This document shows, piece by piece, positions 28,686-37,147 of a stretch of DNA of 64,000 nt; within the stretch, counting starts at the first letter, position 1; every line of letters starts with the position of its first letter. Under the pieces are notes generated by a model. The model searched no databases. It saw only the letters and a list, made by a program, of their open reading frames with translations, and was not told where the DNA came from. The DNA comes from an uncultured Collinsella sp. Its GTDB lineage: Bacteria > Actinomycetota > Coriobacteriia > Coriobacteriales > Coriobacteriaceae. Position numbers and translations under genes: made by a program. The stretch is from assembly GCA_947642445.1 (NCBI GenBank), contig CANRSF010000006.1, positions 1-64,000 on the forward strand, given 5' to 3'.

Positions 28686-29735
28686 CTAGAGGAACATCAT
28701 GAACAGCTTGGCCATGACAAAGCTGATGAGTCCGCAGGCGGGGAAGGTGAAGAACCAGGTGAACATCATGTCCTTGACGACGCCGAAGTTGATGGCCGAG
28801 AGGCGTTTGACGGCACCGACGCCCATGATGGCGCAGGTCTTGATGTGCGTGGAGGACACGGGGATGCCGGTAAGGGTGGCAAGCAGCAGGTTCGCGGCGC
28901 CCGCCAGGTCGGCGGAGAAGCCCTGGTACTTTTCGAGCTTGACCATGCTCTGGCCAACGGACTTGATGATGCGCTCGCCGCCCACGCTGGTGCCGATGCC
29001 CATGGTGGCCGAGCATAGCAGCATAATCCAGATGGGGATGCCGGCATCGCCGACGCTCGTCTGGCCGCTGGCAAAGGCCACGCCTAAAAAGAGCACGCCG
29101 ATGAACTTCTGTCCATCCTGCGCGCCGTGCATAAAGCTCATGGCCGCAGCGCTCGCGATCTGAGCGTATTTAAAGAAGACATTGGCACGTCGCCTGTTGG
29201 CGGCGGCGAAAAGAATCGAGACGAGCTTGCACAGGACCCAGCCCATGACAAAGCCCAGACCGATGGAGAGCGCCAGGCCGTAGATGACCTTCATCCACTC
29301 GTGGACGTTGACGCTGCTCGCACCGCCGAGGGCGATGGCGGCACCGGTCAGGCCGGCGATAAGGCTGTGGCTTTGCGAGGTGGGGATGCCAAAACGCGAC
29401 GCTGTGGCGCCGTAGACGACGATGGAGAACAGCGCCGCGCACAGACAGGCGAGCGCCATGGTGCTGTTTCCGCCAAAGTCGACAATATGGGAGATGGTGT
29501 TGGCGACGCTCGCGTTAAAGTGCGTCATGATGAGCACGCCAAGGAAGTTGAATGCGGCACTCATGAGAATAGCGGCGCGGGCGGGCATGCAACGCGTAGT
29601 GACGCAGGTCGCGATGGCGTTGGGTGCGTCGGTCCATCCATTGACGAAGATGGCGCCGAGCGCGAGGATTACGGTGACGGCAAGGACTGGGTTCGACACA
29701 AGTTGGCCGAGGAAGGTTGAGAACGTTACGTCCAT
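28686..29735 (-). CDS. PiT family inorganic phosphate transporter
   Basis: Low-affinity phosphate:cation symporter in the cytoplasmic membrane. 349 residues and about ten hydrophobic segments. The two PiT signatures are intact: GWTDAPNAIATCVTTR near residue 33 and SFMHGAQDGQK in the second half, plus TSQSHSLIAGLTGA and SSTHIKTCAIMGVG. It is upstream of its DUF47 partner by 67 nt. The genome thus has both Pst (19895-24334) and PiT uptake within 10 kb. Confidence 0.95.
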   Translation of the reverse strand: MDVTFSTFLGQLVSNPVLAVTVILALGAIFVNGWTDAPNAIATCVTTRCMPARAAILMSAAFNFLGVLIMTHFNASVANTISHIVDFGGNSTMALACLCAALFSIVVYGATASRFGIPTSQSHSLIAGLTGAAIALGGASSVNVHEWMKVIYGLALSIGLGFVMGWVLCKLVSILFAAANRRRANVFFKYAQIASAAAMSFMHGAQDGQKFIGVLFLGVAFASGQTSVGDAGIPIWIMLLCSATMGIGTSVGGERIIKSVGQSMVKLEKYQGFSADLAGAANLLLATLTGIPVSSTHIKTCAIMGVGAVKRLSAINFGVVKDMMFTWFFTFPACGLISFVMAKLFMMFL

Positions 29736-29985
29736 ATATGGGCTTTCTCGAAGTTTGCAGGCACGTTACAGAAACATGATAAATCGTATCACCTCCTGCG
29801 GGTTTCTTTACCGAGTTCTGATGGGAGCAGTGAATTTTTTGGCACTAAAAATGAATATTAGCCCTGTTGACCGTGGGTGTTCTTTTTGCTAACACACCAT
29901 GAGGACACGTGCGCGCGCCCCAACACCCCAAAACCACAGTCTGTTCGCTTTACAATATGCAAACATGCGTTCGATAATAGGAGGC

Positions 29986-30324
29986 ATGGAATATCGACAG
30001 ACAGACGGCAAAACTCGGCGCGTGCACAAGCAGTATGTGGACGTCGTGGCCCGCATCCTTGCGGGCGGACAAGTCGTGCCGGTCACCGTCTGCTGGGTCG
30101 ACGGCCGTTGTTTTACGATCGACGAAATTATCTCGACCACCGGGTTTGGCCTGACGGTTCACAGCATTCGTACGGCAACCTATAAGGTACGTTTTGGCGG
30201 ACATGCGACCGAGTTGTATCTGGAGGACCAAACGCGTGAGCGGGCGGATGGCTCGCAGACACATGTGATGCGTTGGTGGGTATGGGCGTTTGACCGTACG
30301 CTTGAGGGCGAGCGCCGTAGGTAA
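29986..30324 (+). CDS. Conserved hypothetical small protein
   Basis: About 112 residues from ATG 29986. I do not recognise a named family, but the layout (HKQYVDVVARILAGGQVVPV, then CWVDGRCFTIDEI, then a short beta-rich middle, then RWWVWAF) resembles small all-beta proteins in Firmicutes and Actinobacteria of unknown function. The start is uncertain: ATG 29965 is in frame, and AGGAGG lies only 1 nt before ATG 29986. No membrane segment or catalytic motif is visible. It stands alone between the PiT permease and the Bax-inhibitor-like gene. Confidence 0.6.
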   Translation: MEYRQTDGKTRRVHKQYVDVVARILAGGQVVPVTVCWVDGRCFTIDEIISTTGFGLTVHSIRTATYKVRFGGHATELYLEDQTRERADGSQTHVMRWWVWAFDRTLEGERRR

Positions 30325-30342
30325 GGACGTGCGGCATTCGGG

Positions 30343-30394
30343 TACAATGACAGGAATCTTGTCAGCTATCGCGCCGTTATTTGTGGCGCTTTTT
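30343..30394 (+). promoter_or_regulatory. Possible promoter and leader hairpin of the BI-1 gene
   Basis: TACAAT at 30343-30348 is a -10 candidate without a good -35. Downstream, GCGCC (30371-30375) pairs with GGCGC (30385-30389) and is followed at once by TTTTTG and then the ribosome binding site GAAAGGA. It has the form of a small terminator inside the leader. Confidence 0.35.
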
Positions 30395-30408
30395 GAAAGG
30401 ACGAACCT

Positions 30409-31104
30409 ATGAACGATATCCAGGGCTATCAGAACGGCCCCGTCGAGACCGGCGCAAGCCGCGCCAAGGAGATGTCGCCGCGCGCGTACAATCTCGCCAT
30501 GTCTGCCCTGATCTTCTTGGGCTTTTGCGCCATGGGCGCCGGCGCCTACTTTACGAGCACCATGTCGTTTGCGCGCATGATGATGAGCGACGCCGCCCTG
30601 CCACTGGTCTTTGGCTCGTTTATTTTAACCATCGTCGGCATGGTCATGATGTCGGCCGCCGCCAGCAAGCAGTCCGTGGGCCTGTCCCTTGTGGGCTACG
30701 TAATCTTTGCGAGTACCTTTGGCCTGACCGCGTCGTTTGGCCTTGCCAACTACGACCTGCCCACCATCAACACTGCCTTTATCGCCACGGCCGCCATCAC
30801 CTTTGTCTTTGGCGCCTTGGGCGTGACGTTCCCCAAGTTTTTCCAGCGCGTATATGGCATCGGTTTTGGCATTTTGCTCGCCACTATTCTGGTTGAGATC
30901 GTGCTGATGTTCATGGGCGTCTCGCAGACCATCACCGACCTGGTCGTGATCGTGGTGTTCGCCGGCTTTATTGGCTACGACACCTATGTTGCCACGACGG
31001 TGCCGCCTACGCTGCCCAACGCCGTGCTCATGGCGTCCAACCTGTTCGTGGATATCATCAACGTGTTCCTGCGTATCCTGAATATCCTTGGTCGTCGCGA
31101 CTAG
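30409..31104 (+). CDS. Bax inhibitor-1/YccA family membrane protein
   Basis: Integral membrane protein of 231 residues with seven predicted helices, of the TMBIM/YccA family. Bacterial members include YccA, which modulates FtsH, and pH-sensitive calcium leak channels, so the role here is open. Family-like segments are FLGFCAMGAGAYFTS, SLVGYVIFASTFGLT and GFIGYDTYVA with the conserved Asp near the end. RBS GAAAGGA. Monocistronic, followed by a terminator. Confidence 0.9.
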   Translation: MNDIQGYQNGPVETGASRAKEMSPRAYNLAMSALIFLGFCAMGAGAYFTSTMSFARMMMSDAALPLVFGSFILTIVGMVMMSAAASKQSVGLSLVGYVIFASTFGLTASFGLANYDLPTINTAFIATAAITFVFGALGVTFPKFFQRVYGIGFGILLATILVEIVLMFMGVSQTITDLVVIVVFAGFIGYDTYVATTVPPTLPNAVLMASNLFVDIINVFLRILNILGRRD

Positions 31105-31150
31105 CGGCGAGTTGCGGCGGTGCTTGCCGCGCGCGTAAATCAATGCGAAA

Positions 31151-31176
31151 GGCGGTCCTTCGGGGCCGTCTTTTTT
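31151..31176 (+). terminator. Intrinsic terminator after the BI-1 gene
   Basis: GGCGGTCC, tetraloop TTCG, GGGCCGTC (two G-U pairs), then TTTTTT. Confidence 0.82.
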
Positions 31177-31241
31177 GTACGTGGCGGGGTATCATGGATG
31201 AGAAAAGCCGATAGCGGCAGCGACAGGAAAGGTGGCCACGT

Positions 31242-32372
31242 ATGGCAGACGTCGACAACAGGAACCGTAACCGCAGGTCCAATCGAGCGGGTCAGCCCAA
31301 CCCCAAGCGCGAGGCCCGTGCTAAGGCCGCCGAGCGTCACGTGGCAACTGTGTCCGAAGCGTGCGCCAAGGATATCGAGCGTTCGCTTGCCGGTGTTCGC
31401 GAGTTTGACGGTATGCCTGCCGGCTTTGTCGCGGCGATGAAGGCCAAGGCCCAAGCGGCTGCGGCTGCCGAGGAGCCGGTTGCCGAGGAGTCTGAGTCCG
31501 CCGAGGTCGAGGCCGCTGAGGTTGCGTCCGTCGAGACCGAGGTCACGGACGAGTCTGCGCCTGCCGAGGAACCCGCAGAGACCGAGTCCGCGCCTGCCGA
31601 GGAGCCCGCTCCGACCCTGCCCGAGGTCACCGTGCTTGATGCCTCCGCCACGCAGGCCATTCTGGACAACGGCCGTGGCTATGCGCAGTTCTGCGACATG
31701 GCAGTGCTCGCCTTTGCCTCGTTCACCAACCCGGGTGGCGGCTACATCCAGGGCTATCTGGGCCAGGAGGCTACGCTCTGCGCCGATTCGTATCTGTACA
31801 ACGTGCTCGACAAGCAGCGCAAGTGGTATGGCGAGAACCGTCGCCGCAATATCAACTGCGAGCTCTACCGCAACCGTGCGCTGGTAGTGCCTGCGGTGCG
31901 TTTTGGCCGCAACCACGTGCATGCGTATGCCGATGTGATCGTGGCCGCCGCGCCCAATGCCAAGCGCGCACGCCAGGAGTACCGCGTGAGCGACGATGCG
32001 CTGCTGGACGCGCTGCGCGACCGTATCCGCTTTGTGCTCGCCATCTGCGACGAGCTGGGTCGCGAGAAGCTCGTACTGGGCGCTTGGGGCTGCGACAACA
32101 ACGGTTTTGATGCCGAGGCCGTGGCCGAGATTTTCCGCAAGGAGCTCGCATCGGGCGACTTCAAGGTCAAGCAGGTCTTCTTTGCTGTGCCCTCTACGCG
32201 CTGGGATGAGGACTTCGCCAAGTTCGAGCATGTGTTGGCAAGCTTCCCCGAGCGCAACGAGGAGTCCTATGCCCAGGTTGCCGCCCGCGCTGCGGCAGCT
32301 CGCGCCGCCGAGCAGGCCCAGGCTGCTACCGAGGATGATGAGGACGAGGACGACTGGCGCAAGTACCTGTAA
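31242..32372 (+). CDS. TIGR02452 family, microbial PARG-like macrodomain protein with altered QEE motif
   Basis: 376 residues. The first 35 residues are very basic (NRNRRSNRAGQPNPKREARA); residues 70-130 are a Glu/Ala/Ser/Pro low-complexity linker; the rest matches the microbial poly(ADP-ribose) glycohydrolase-like family (NPGGGYIQGYLGQEATLC near residue 165, LVLGAWGCDNNGFDAEAVAE near 280). Active bacterial PARGs carry GGG-x(6-8)-QEE, with the second Glu catalytic. Here the codons read GAG-GCT, so the motif is QEA and hydrolase activity is doubtful. The C-terminal tail is acidic. Monocistronic, with its own terminator. Confidence 0.85.
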   Translation: MADVDNRNRNRRSNRAGQPNPKREARAKAAERHVATVSEACAKDIERSLAGVREFDGMPAGFVAAMKAKAQAAAAAEEPVAEESESAEVEAAEVASVETEVTDESAPAEEPAETESAPAEEPAPTLPEVTVLDASATQAILDNGRGYAQFCDMAVLAFASFTNPGGGYIQGYLGQEATLCADSYLYNVLDKQRKWYGENRRRNINCELYRNRALVVPAVRFGRNHVHAYADVIVAAAPNAKRARQEYRVSDDALLDALRDRIRFVLAICDELGREKLVLGAWGCDNNGFDAEAVAEIFRKELASGDFKVKQVFFAVPSTRWDEDFAKFEHVLASFPERNEESYAQVAARAAAARAAEQAQAATEDDEDEDDWRKYL

Positions 32373-32397
32373 GCGGTGCGCGCGATGTGATATGCCA

Positions 32398-32431
32398 AGC
32401 CGACGGGAGGGGTTGCCCCCGTCGGCTTTTT
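32398..32431 (+). terminator. Intrinsic terminator after the PARG-like gene
   Basis: AGCCGACGGG (32398-32407) pairs with CCCGTCGGCT (32418-32427), followed by TTTT. Confidence 0.85.
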
Positions 32432-32450
32432 ACTGAATGGGGAGCTCAAG

Positions 32451-33110
32451 ATGAAAAACGTTCTGTGCTTTGGTGACAGCAACACCTATGGCTATGATCC
32501 GGCGGGTATGCGCGACGGCACCGCAGTGCGCTATGCGCAGGATGTGCGCTGGTGCGGTGTGGTGCAGCGTGACCTGGGTGAGGGCTGGCATGTGATTGAG
32601 GAAGGTCTAAATGGTCGCACGACGGTGCGCGACGATATGTGCCATCTGGACACCAACCTCAACGGCATTCGCGCGCTGCCAATGCTGCTCGAGGCCCATA
32701 AGCCGCTGGATACGATCGTGATCATGCTGGGCACCAACGACTGCAAGACGGTCTTTGGCGTGACGGCCTCAGATATTGCCCGCGGCGCCATGGCGTTGAT
32801 TCGCGCCGTCCGTGCGTTTGCCTGGACCGATGCCGCGCCCTGCCCACGGATTCTGCTGATGGCGCCTATCAAGATTAAGCCGCAGATCGCCGACGTATAT
32901 ATGACCGATTTTGACGAGCATTCCGTAGAAGCCTCGGAGCATTTTGGTGAGTACTACGCGCATGTGGCTAAGCAGTTTGGCTGCGACTTTTTGAATGCCG
33001 CCGACTTTGCCGAGCCGGGCGATATCGATTATCTGCATATGATGCCCGAAAGTCACGAGAGCTTGGGACGTGCCGTGGCAGTCAAGCTCCAAGAGATGCT
33101 CGGTGAGTAG
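32451..33110 (+). CDS. SGNH/GDSL family hydrolase (arylesterase-like)
   Basis: Ser hydrolase of 219 residues without a signal peptide, so cytoplasmic. Block I CFGDSNTYGYDP carries the nucleophile Ser, block II has the Gly in EEGLNGRTT, block III is MLGTNDCK with Asn, and block V has the Asp/His pair in DYLHMMPESHESLG. It most resembles acyl-CoA thioesterase I/arylesterase-type enzymes; the substrate is unknown. RBS GGGGAG. Confidence 0.9.
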   Translation: MKNVLCFGDSNTYGYDPAGMRDGTAVRYAQDVRWCGVVQRDLGEGWHVIEEGLNGRTTVRDDMCHLDTNLNGIRALPMLLEAHKPLDTIVIMLGTNDCKTVFGVTASDIARGAMALIRAVRAFAWTDAAPCPRILLMAPIKIKPQIADVYMTDFDEHSVEASEHFGEYYAHVAKQFGCDFLNAADFAEPGDIDYLHMMPESHESLGRAVAVKLQEMLGE

Positions 33111-33116
33111 CGCGAC

Positions 33117-33155
33117 CCCAAACCACCACAAAGGTGTCCTTTGTGGTGGTTTGGG
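33117..33155. terminator. Convergent hairpin between the SGNH gene and thiD
   Basis: Perfect 18-bp stem (33117-33134 with 33138-33155), 3-nt loop TGT, between convergent genes. It lacks a long T tract, so bidirectional termination is an inference from position. Confidence 0.6.
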
Positions 33156-33164
33156 TTGCGGACT

Positions 33165-33995
33165 TTAGTACTGCCACATGTGATTGACGGGGCCGGAGCC
33201 TTTGCCCATGTTCAGGCCGGCGGCCAGAGCGCCGGTTAGGTAGGCCTTGCCGGCGTTGACGGCGTCGGCAAGATCCATGCCCTGTGCCAGCGCGCAGGCG
33301 ATGGCGGACGAGAGCGTGCAGCCGGTGCCATGCGTGTTGCCGGTCTCGATGCGCTTGTGGCGGAACCACGTGGTGAGCGGATCGCCCAGGTGGTTGCCCT
33401 CGTCATCGAGCGGCGCGGGCTCTGCTAGCACATCGTTAGCCTCGTTGACAAAATGCCCGCCCTTAACGAGGGACGCGCAGCCAAAGCGGCGGGTGAGGAG
33501 CATGGCGGCGTTTTGCTGCGTGCGCTCGGAATCGACTTCGTAATCGAGCAGCGCCATGGCCTCGGGAATATTGGGCGTGATGACCGTTGCCAACGGGAAC
33601 AGGCGGCGGGTGAGTGCCTCGGAGGCATCCTCGGCAATCAAGCGCGCGCCCGAGGTGGCGACCATAACGGGGTCGACGACCACGTTCGTTGCGTTCCAGG
33701 TGCTCAGGCGGTCGGCGATGACTTCGATAATCTCGACAGAGGAGACCATGCCGATCTTGACGGCGCTCGGGCGAATATCGTCAAAGACGGCATCAATTTG
33801 CGCCGCGACGATATCAGGGGAGATATTCTGCACGGCGGTAACGCCCAGTGTGTTTTGCGCCGTGATGGCAGTGATTGCCGTCTCGGCATACAGGCGGTGC
33901 GCCGTGATGGTCTTGATGTCTGCCTGAATGCCGGCGCCGCCGCTGGAATCGGATCCTGCGATGGATAGAACGGCTGGTACCTTACTGCGATCCAT
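33165..33995 (-). CDS. thiD: Hydroxymethylpyrimidine/phosphomethylpyrimidine kinase
   Basis: Phosphorylates HMP and HMP-P in thiamine pyrimidine synthesis (PfkB-like fold). 276 residues. SIAGSDSSGGAGIQADIKT at the N-terminus is the ThiD signature; PVMVATSGARLI in the centre and GTGCTLSSAIACALAQG near 230 form the anion hole and catalytic region. Downstream of thiC with its own possible promoter: TATAAT on the minus strand at 34047-34042. RBS GGGAGC. Confidence 0.95.
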   Translation of the reverse strand: MDRSKVPAVLSIAGSDSSGGAGIQADIKTITAHRLYAETAITAITAQNTLGVTAVQNISPDIVAAQIDAVFDDIRPSAVKIGMVSSVEIIEVIADRLSTWNATNVVVDPVMVATSGARLIAEDASEALTRRLFPLATVITPNIPEAMALLDYEVDSERTQQNAAMLLTRRFGCASLVKGGHFVNEANDVLAEPAPLDDEGNHLGDPLTTWFRHKRIETGNTHGTGCTLSSAIACALAQGMDLADAVNAGKAYLTGALAAGLNMGKGSGPVNHMWQY

Positions 33996-34052
33996 GTTCG
34001 CTCCCTTGTCCGGTCGGATTCAAATGGGTCTTTTACCCCGCATTATAAAGAT

Positions 34053-34082
34053 GCCCGGGCCGACTCTATGTCGAACCCGGGC
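34053..34082 (-). terminator. GC-rich hairpin between thiC and thiD
   Basis: GCCCGGG (34053-34059) pairs with CCCGGGC (34076-34082), with extra GAC/GTC pairing inside. On the minus strand a T-rich stretch follows. CGTCAA-CAA-TTGACG at 34124-34138 is a second small hairpin closer to thiC. Either could attenuate thiC-to-thiD readthrough. Confidence 0.4.
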
Positions 34083-34173
34083 GGGCGATGCAATCTTTAC
34101 GCAAATGTAAGCAAATGTTCACACGTCAACAATTGACGAGCACCTTGTTACCGATGGTGGCACCGGTGACGCG

Positions 34174-35508
34174 TTAATCCTCCATGCCAAGATCGATCGT
34201 CGTACCCTCGAACACCTTATTGACGGTGCGGACGGCGCACATCTTGCCACACATGGTGCAGGTGCCCTCGGTGGCGGCGGGGGACTCCTCGTAGCGCTTC
34301 TTGCCCGTAACCGGGTCGAGCGCGCACTTCCACATGGCGTCCCAGTCAAGCTTACGGCGTGCCTGACCCATCTTGTCGTCCATATCGCGGGCATGTGGTA
34401 CCTTCTTGGCGATATCGGCGGCGTGCGCGGCGATCTTGGTGGCCATGAGGCCATCGAGCACGTCCTGGGCGTTGGGCAGGCACAAGTGCTCGGCCGGCGT
34501 CACGTAGCACAGGAAGTCGGCGCCGGAGCTGGCGGAGATGGCGCCGCCGATGGCAGCGGTGATGTGGTCGTAGCCCACGCCGATATCGGTCACCAGCGGC
34601 CCGAGCACATAGAACGGGGCGTTGTGGCACAGGCGCTTCTGCAGTTTCATGTTGGCGGCAATCTCGTCGAGCGCCATGTGGCCCGGCCCCTCGACCATAA
34701 CCTGGACGCCGGCGGCCCAGGCGCGCTTGCACAGCTTGCCGAGCTCGATCATCTCGGCGGTCTCGGTGGCGTCGTTGGAGTCGTAGAGGCAGCCCGGGCG
34801 GCAGGAGTCGCCGAGAGAGATCGTCACGTCATACTCATGGCAGATCTCGAGCACCTCGTCGTAGAACTCGTAGAAGGGGTTCTCGTTACCGGTGACCTCC
34901 ATCCAACCAAACAGCAGCGAGCCGCCGCGGCTGACGATGTTCATGAGGCGGCCGGTCTCCTTAAAGGTCTTGATGACCGACTTGTTGATGCCGCAGTGGA
35001 TGGTCATAAAGTCCACGCCGTCCTCGGCGTGTGCGCGCACGACCTCGAGCAGGTCGTCCTTGGTGAGCTTGACCAGCGGCTTTTCCATATAGCCGATGGC
35101 GTCGTACATTGGCACCGTGCCCACCATGAGTGGCGTCTCGTCGATGAGCTGCTGGCGGAACTGGCGCGTCTTGCCCGAGTTGGAAAGGTCCATGATAGCG
35201 TCGGCACCGTAGTCCTCGGCGATCTTGACTTTCTTCCATTCCTCAACGGCATCGGCCTTATCGCCCGAAATGCCCAGGTTCACGTTGACCTTGGTGGACA
35301 GGCCCTCGCCGACGCCAAAGGCGCGCATGCCCTTTTTGATGTGCACGATGTTGGCGGGAATGGCGATGCGGCCGTCGGCCACACGCTCGCGGATATACTC
35401 GGGGTCGCGATGCTCGCGCTCGGCGACCTCTTTCATCTGCGGCGTGATCTGCCCGGCGCGAGCGAAGTCGATTTGCGTGACGAGCTTGGGCTCGGTCTGT
35501 GTGCTCAT
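34174..35508 (-). CDS. thiC: Phosphomethylpyrimidine synthase (short form)
   Basis: Radical-SAM enzyme that converts aminoimidazole ribotide to HMP-P. About 444 residues, the short form lacking the N-terminal domain of E. coli ThiC. Core segments include GADAIMDLSNSG, DFMTIHCGIN, RGGSLLFGWM, GDSCRPGCLYDS and MVEGPGHMALDEI. The cluster-binding cysteines read CTMCGKMC, a Cx2Cx3C spacing, whereas the textbook motif is Cx2Cx4C. The ATG at 35508 directly follows the TPP riboswitch. Confidence 0.96.
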   Translation of the reverse strand: MSTQTEPKLVTQIDFARAGQITPQMKEVAEREHRDPEYIRERVADGRIAIPANIVHIKKGMRAFGVGEGLSTKVNVNLGISGDKADAVEEWKKVKIAEDYGADAIMDLSNSGKTRQFRQQLIDETPLMVGTVPMYDAIGYMEKPLVKLTKDDLLEVVRAHAEDGVDFMTIHCGINKSVIKTFKETGRLMNIVSRGGSLLFGWMEVTGNENPFYEFYDEVLEICHEYDVTISLGDSCRPGCLYDSNDATETAEMIELGKLCKRAWAAGVQVMVEGPGHMALDEIAANMKLQKRLCHNAPFYVLGPLVTDIGVGYDHITAAIGGAISASSGADFLCYVTPAEHLCLPNAQDVLDGLMATKIAAHAADIAKKVPHARDMDDKMGQARRKLDWDAMWKCALDPVTGKKRYEESPAATEGTCTMCGKMCAVRTVNKVFEGTTIDLGMED

Positions 35509-35514
35509 TGGCAC

Positions 35515-35610
35515 GGCTCCCTTCGTTGGCATTACCCATATCAGGTTCGCGGGTCAGGGCGGGCGCGCCCAGTCTCAGCCTGCCGTCCTGTCCTGCAAGC
35601 TCCCCGTTAT
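35515..35610 (-). ncRNA. TPP riboswitch (THI element)
   Basis: On the minus strand the leader reads ACGGGGAGC, then CAGGCTGAGACTGGG, then CCCTGACCCG, GAACCTGAT, GGGTAATGCC and CGAAGGGAGC, the conserved order of the thiamine pyrophosphate aptamer. The end of the aptamer abuts the thiC ribosome binding site, so control is probably at translation initiation. The P3 arm is somewhat extended and GC-rich. Confidence 0.95.
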
Positions 35611-35678
35611 GTCATGGGCTCAAGTATAGCCTGAATGGGTACGATTGGGCCAACGAGCGTGCCTGCGGGGAGGCGAAC

Positions 35679-36194
35679 ATGGAAGACAAGCATCTATATC
35701 GAGAGACGCAATGGGATGTATCGGCCGAGGAAAGCCGTGCGCACCATGGCCTTGTCGCGATTGGTTTTGCGGTGCTTGCCGTGCTGGTGATTGCCTTTTG
35801 TATCTGGACGTTTGGCGGTCGCGGCGGCGCTGCATGGGAGTTTGAGGCTGACGATGCCCTGCCGATCATGACGGTGAAGGTCACTGGCGGTAATACGGTG
35901 GCCGCGCCGGGCGACTATTGGTATCCGTGCGACGAGTTTGTGCAGCTGCAGTTGAGCGGTGGGTCTATTCCGGGTGTGGAAATCGAACGTGTGACCTTCG
36001 ATGCGTCGCTTAAGGCGCTGTCGGTTGAGCTCAAAGATCAAGGGGATGTGCCCACGACGATGGATATCGCGCTGACGGAATGGCGCCTGGAGCCCCCGTC
36101 GGGCGTCAAAGTGTCCGAGGTGGAGCGCGTCAAGATTACCTATCAGGACGGTTCGACAAATGAAATTGCCAGAGCCGACGGCTTGGCGGGATAG
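35679..36194 (+). CDS. Hypothetical membrane-anchored protein
   Basis: About 171 residues from ATG 35679 behind GGGGAGG. A polar N-terminus of 26 residues leads into one transmembrane helix (LVAIGFAVLAVLVIAFCIWT), then an extracytoplasmic domain of about 120 residues that looks all-beta, with many alternating hydrophobic residues (VQLQLSGG, ALSVELKDQ, VERVKITYQDG). No catalytic residues or known domain recognised. It stands alone between thiC (divergent) and yaaA (convergent). Confidence 0.7.
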   Translation: MEDKHLYRETQWDVSAEESRAHHGLVAIGFAVLAVLVIAFCIWTFGGRGGAAWEFEADDALPIMTVKVTGGNTVAAPGDYWYPCDEFVQLQLSGGSIPGVEIERVTFDASLKALSVELKDQGDVPTTMDIALTEWRLEPPSGVKVSEVERVKITYQDGSTNEIARADGLAG

Positions 36195-36234
36195 ACGCCG
36201 TGCCTAGGCGGCACATCCGAAAGTGGCGGTGGTC

Positions 36235-37044
36235 CTACAAGGCCTGTTCGTTCAGGAAGACCAAAGTGTTTTTATTTGAAAGCTCGGGGATGTGACGATA
36301 ACCAACGTCGAACGCGGTGAGCCCGCTTACATCCTCGAGCTTGTTTTCTGCCATCCACCGCACCATGGAGCCGCGCGCCTTTTTGCTGGCGGTCGAGCGC
36401 TGGATGGGCTTGCCGTTGCGGATGCCTTCGCCAAAGAGACATGTGACGACCGTGGCGTCGCCCGCGAGGTGGGGCAGAACGGCTTTGGCATACTCTACGC
36501 TGGCGAGGTTGATGATCGTAGCGTTGGAGCCCGCCGGAGCGATGGCCCGTGCGAGCTTGTCGTCCCAAAACGCGTAGAGGTCTCGGACATCGTCGACGGC
36601 GAGCTTCGCGCCCATCTCCAGCCGATACGGTTCAACGGCATGAAAGGGGCGTACGCATCCGTAAAGGCCCGAGAGGATCCATAGATGGTCTTGAAGCCAT
36701 GCGAGCTGTGCGGCATCCATGACCTCGGGCGCCATGCTTTGGTATTGGATGCCGTGGTAGGACATGACGGCGGGGGAGAGGTGACGGGCGAGTTCGGGAT
36801 TGTCGAGATCGCCGTATTTCAGGATGAGCTCGAACTCATGCAGGGTGTTGAGGCAAGGCCCCAGCAGTTTGTCACTCACGTTCCATAGCGCCTGCAGGCT
36901 GTCGCTGCCTTCATTCCGCTCGATATCTAGCAGCGCGCGGTGGAGGCGAGCCGTCTCGCGCGCAAAGGGCGGAATGCCCAGGACTTCAAAAGCATCTTGG
37001 GCCGCGCGCATCTGCTTGGCGGGCGAAATGACGACCTGCAGCAT
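36235..37044 (-). CDS. yaaA: Peroxide stress protein YaaA (UPF0246/DUF328)
   Basis: Cytoplasmic DNA-binding/iron-protecting stress protein in E. coli; mechanism poorly known. About 269 residues. The opening VVISPAKQMR and DAAQLAWLQDHLWILSGLYG, LRPF-like VRPFHAVEPYRLEMGAKL, FWDDKLA and NLASVEYAKAV are family landmarks. The minus-strand ATG at 37044 behind AGGAGA is chosen; the frame upstream of it encodes no family sequence. Confidence 0.93.
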   Translation of the reverse strand: MLQVVISPAKQMRAAQDAFEVLGIPPFARETARLHRALLDIERNEGSDSLQALWNVSDKLLGPCLNTLHEFELILKYGDLDNPELARHLSPAVMSYHGIQYQSMAPEVMDAAQLAWLQDHLWILSGLYGCVRPFHAVEPYRLEMGAKLAVDDVRDLYAFWDDKLARAIAPAGSNATIINLASVEYAKAVLPHLAGDATVVTCLFGEGIRNGKPIQRSTASKKARGSMVRWMAENKLEDVSGLTAFDVGYRHIPELSNKNTLVFLNEQAL

Positions 37045-37147
37045 GGACTCTCCTCTGCCAAAAAGGAAGTTGCGGTGGAATACGGTCTGTTTTGGCCGTT
37101 TATGGGCCAGTTTAGTCTGTATTTCACCGCAACTGATGAAGGGTTGG

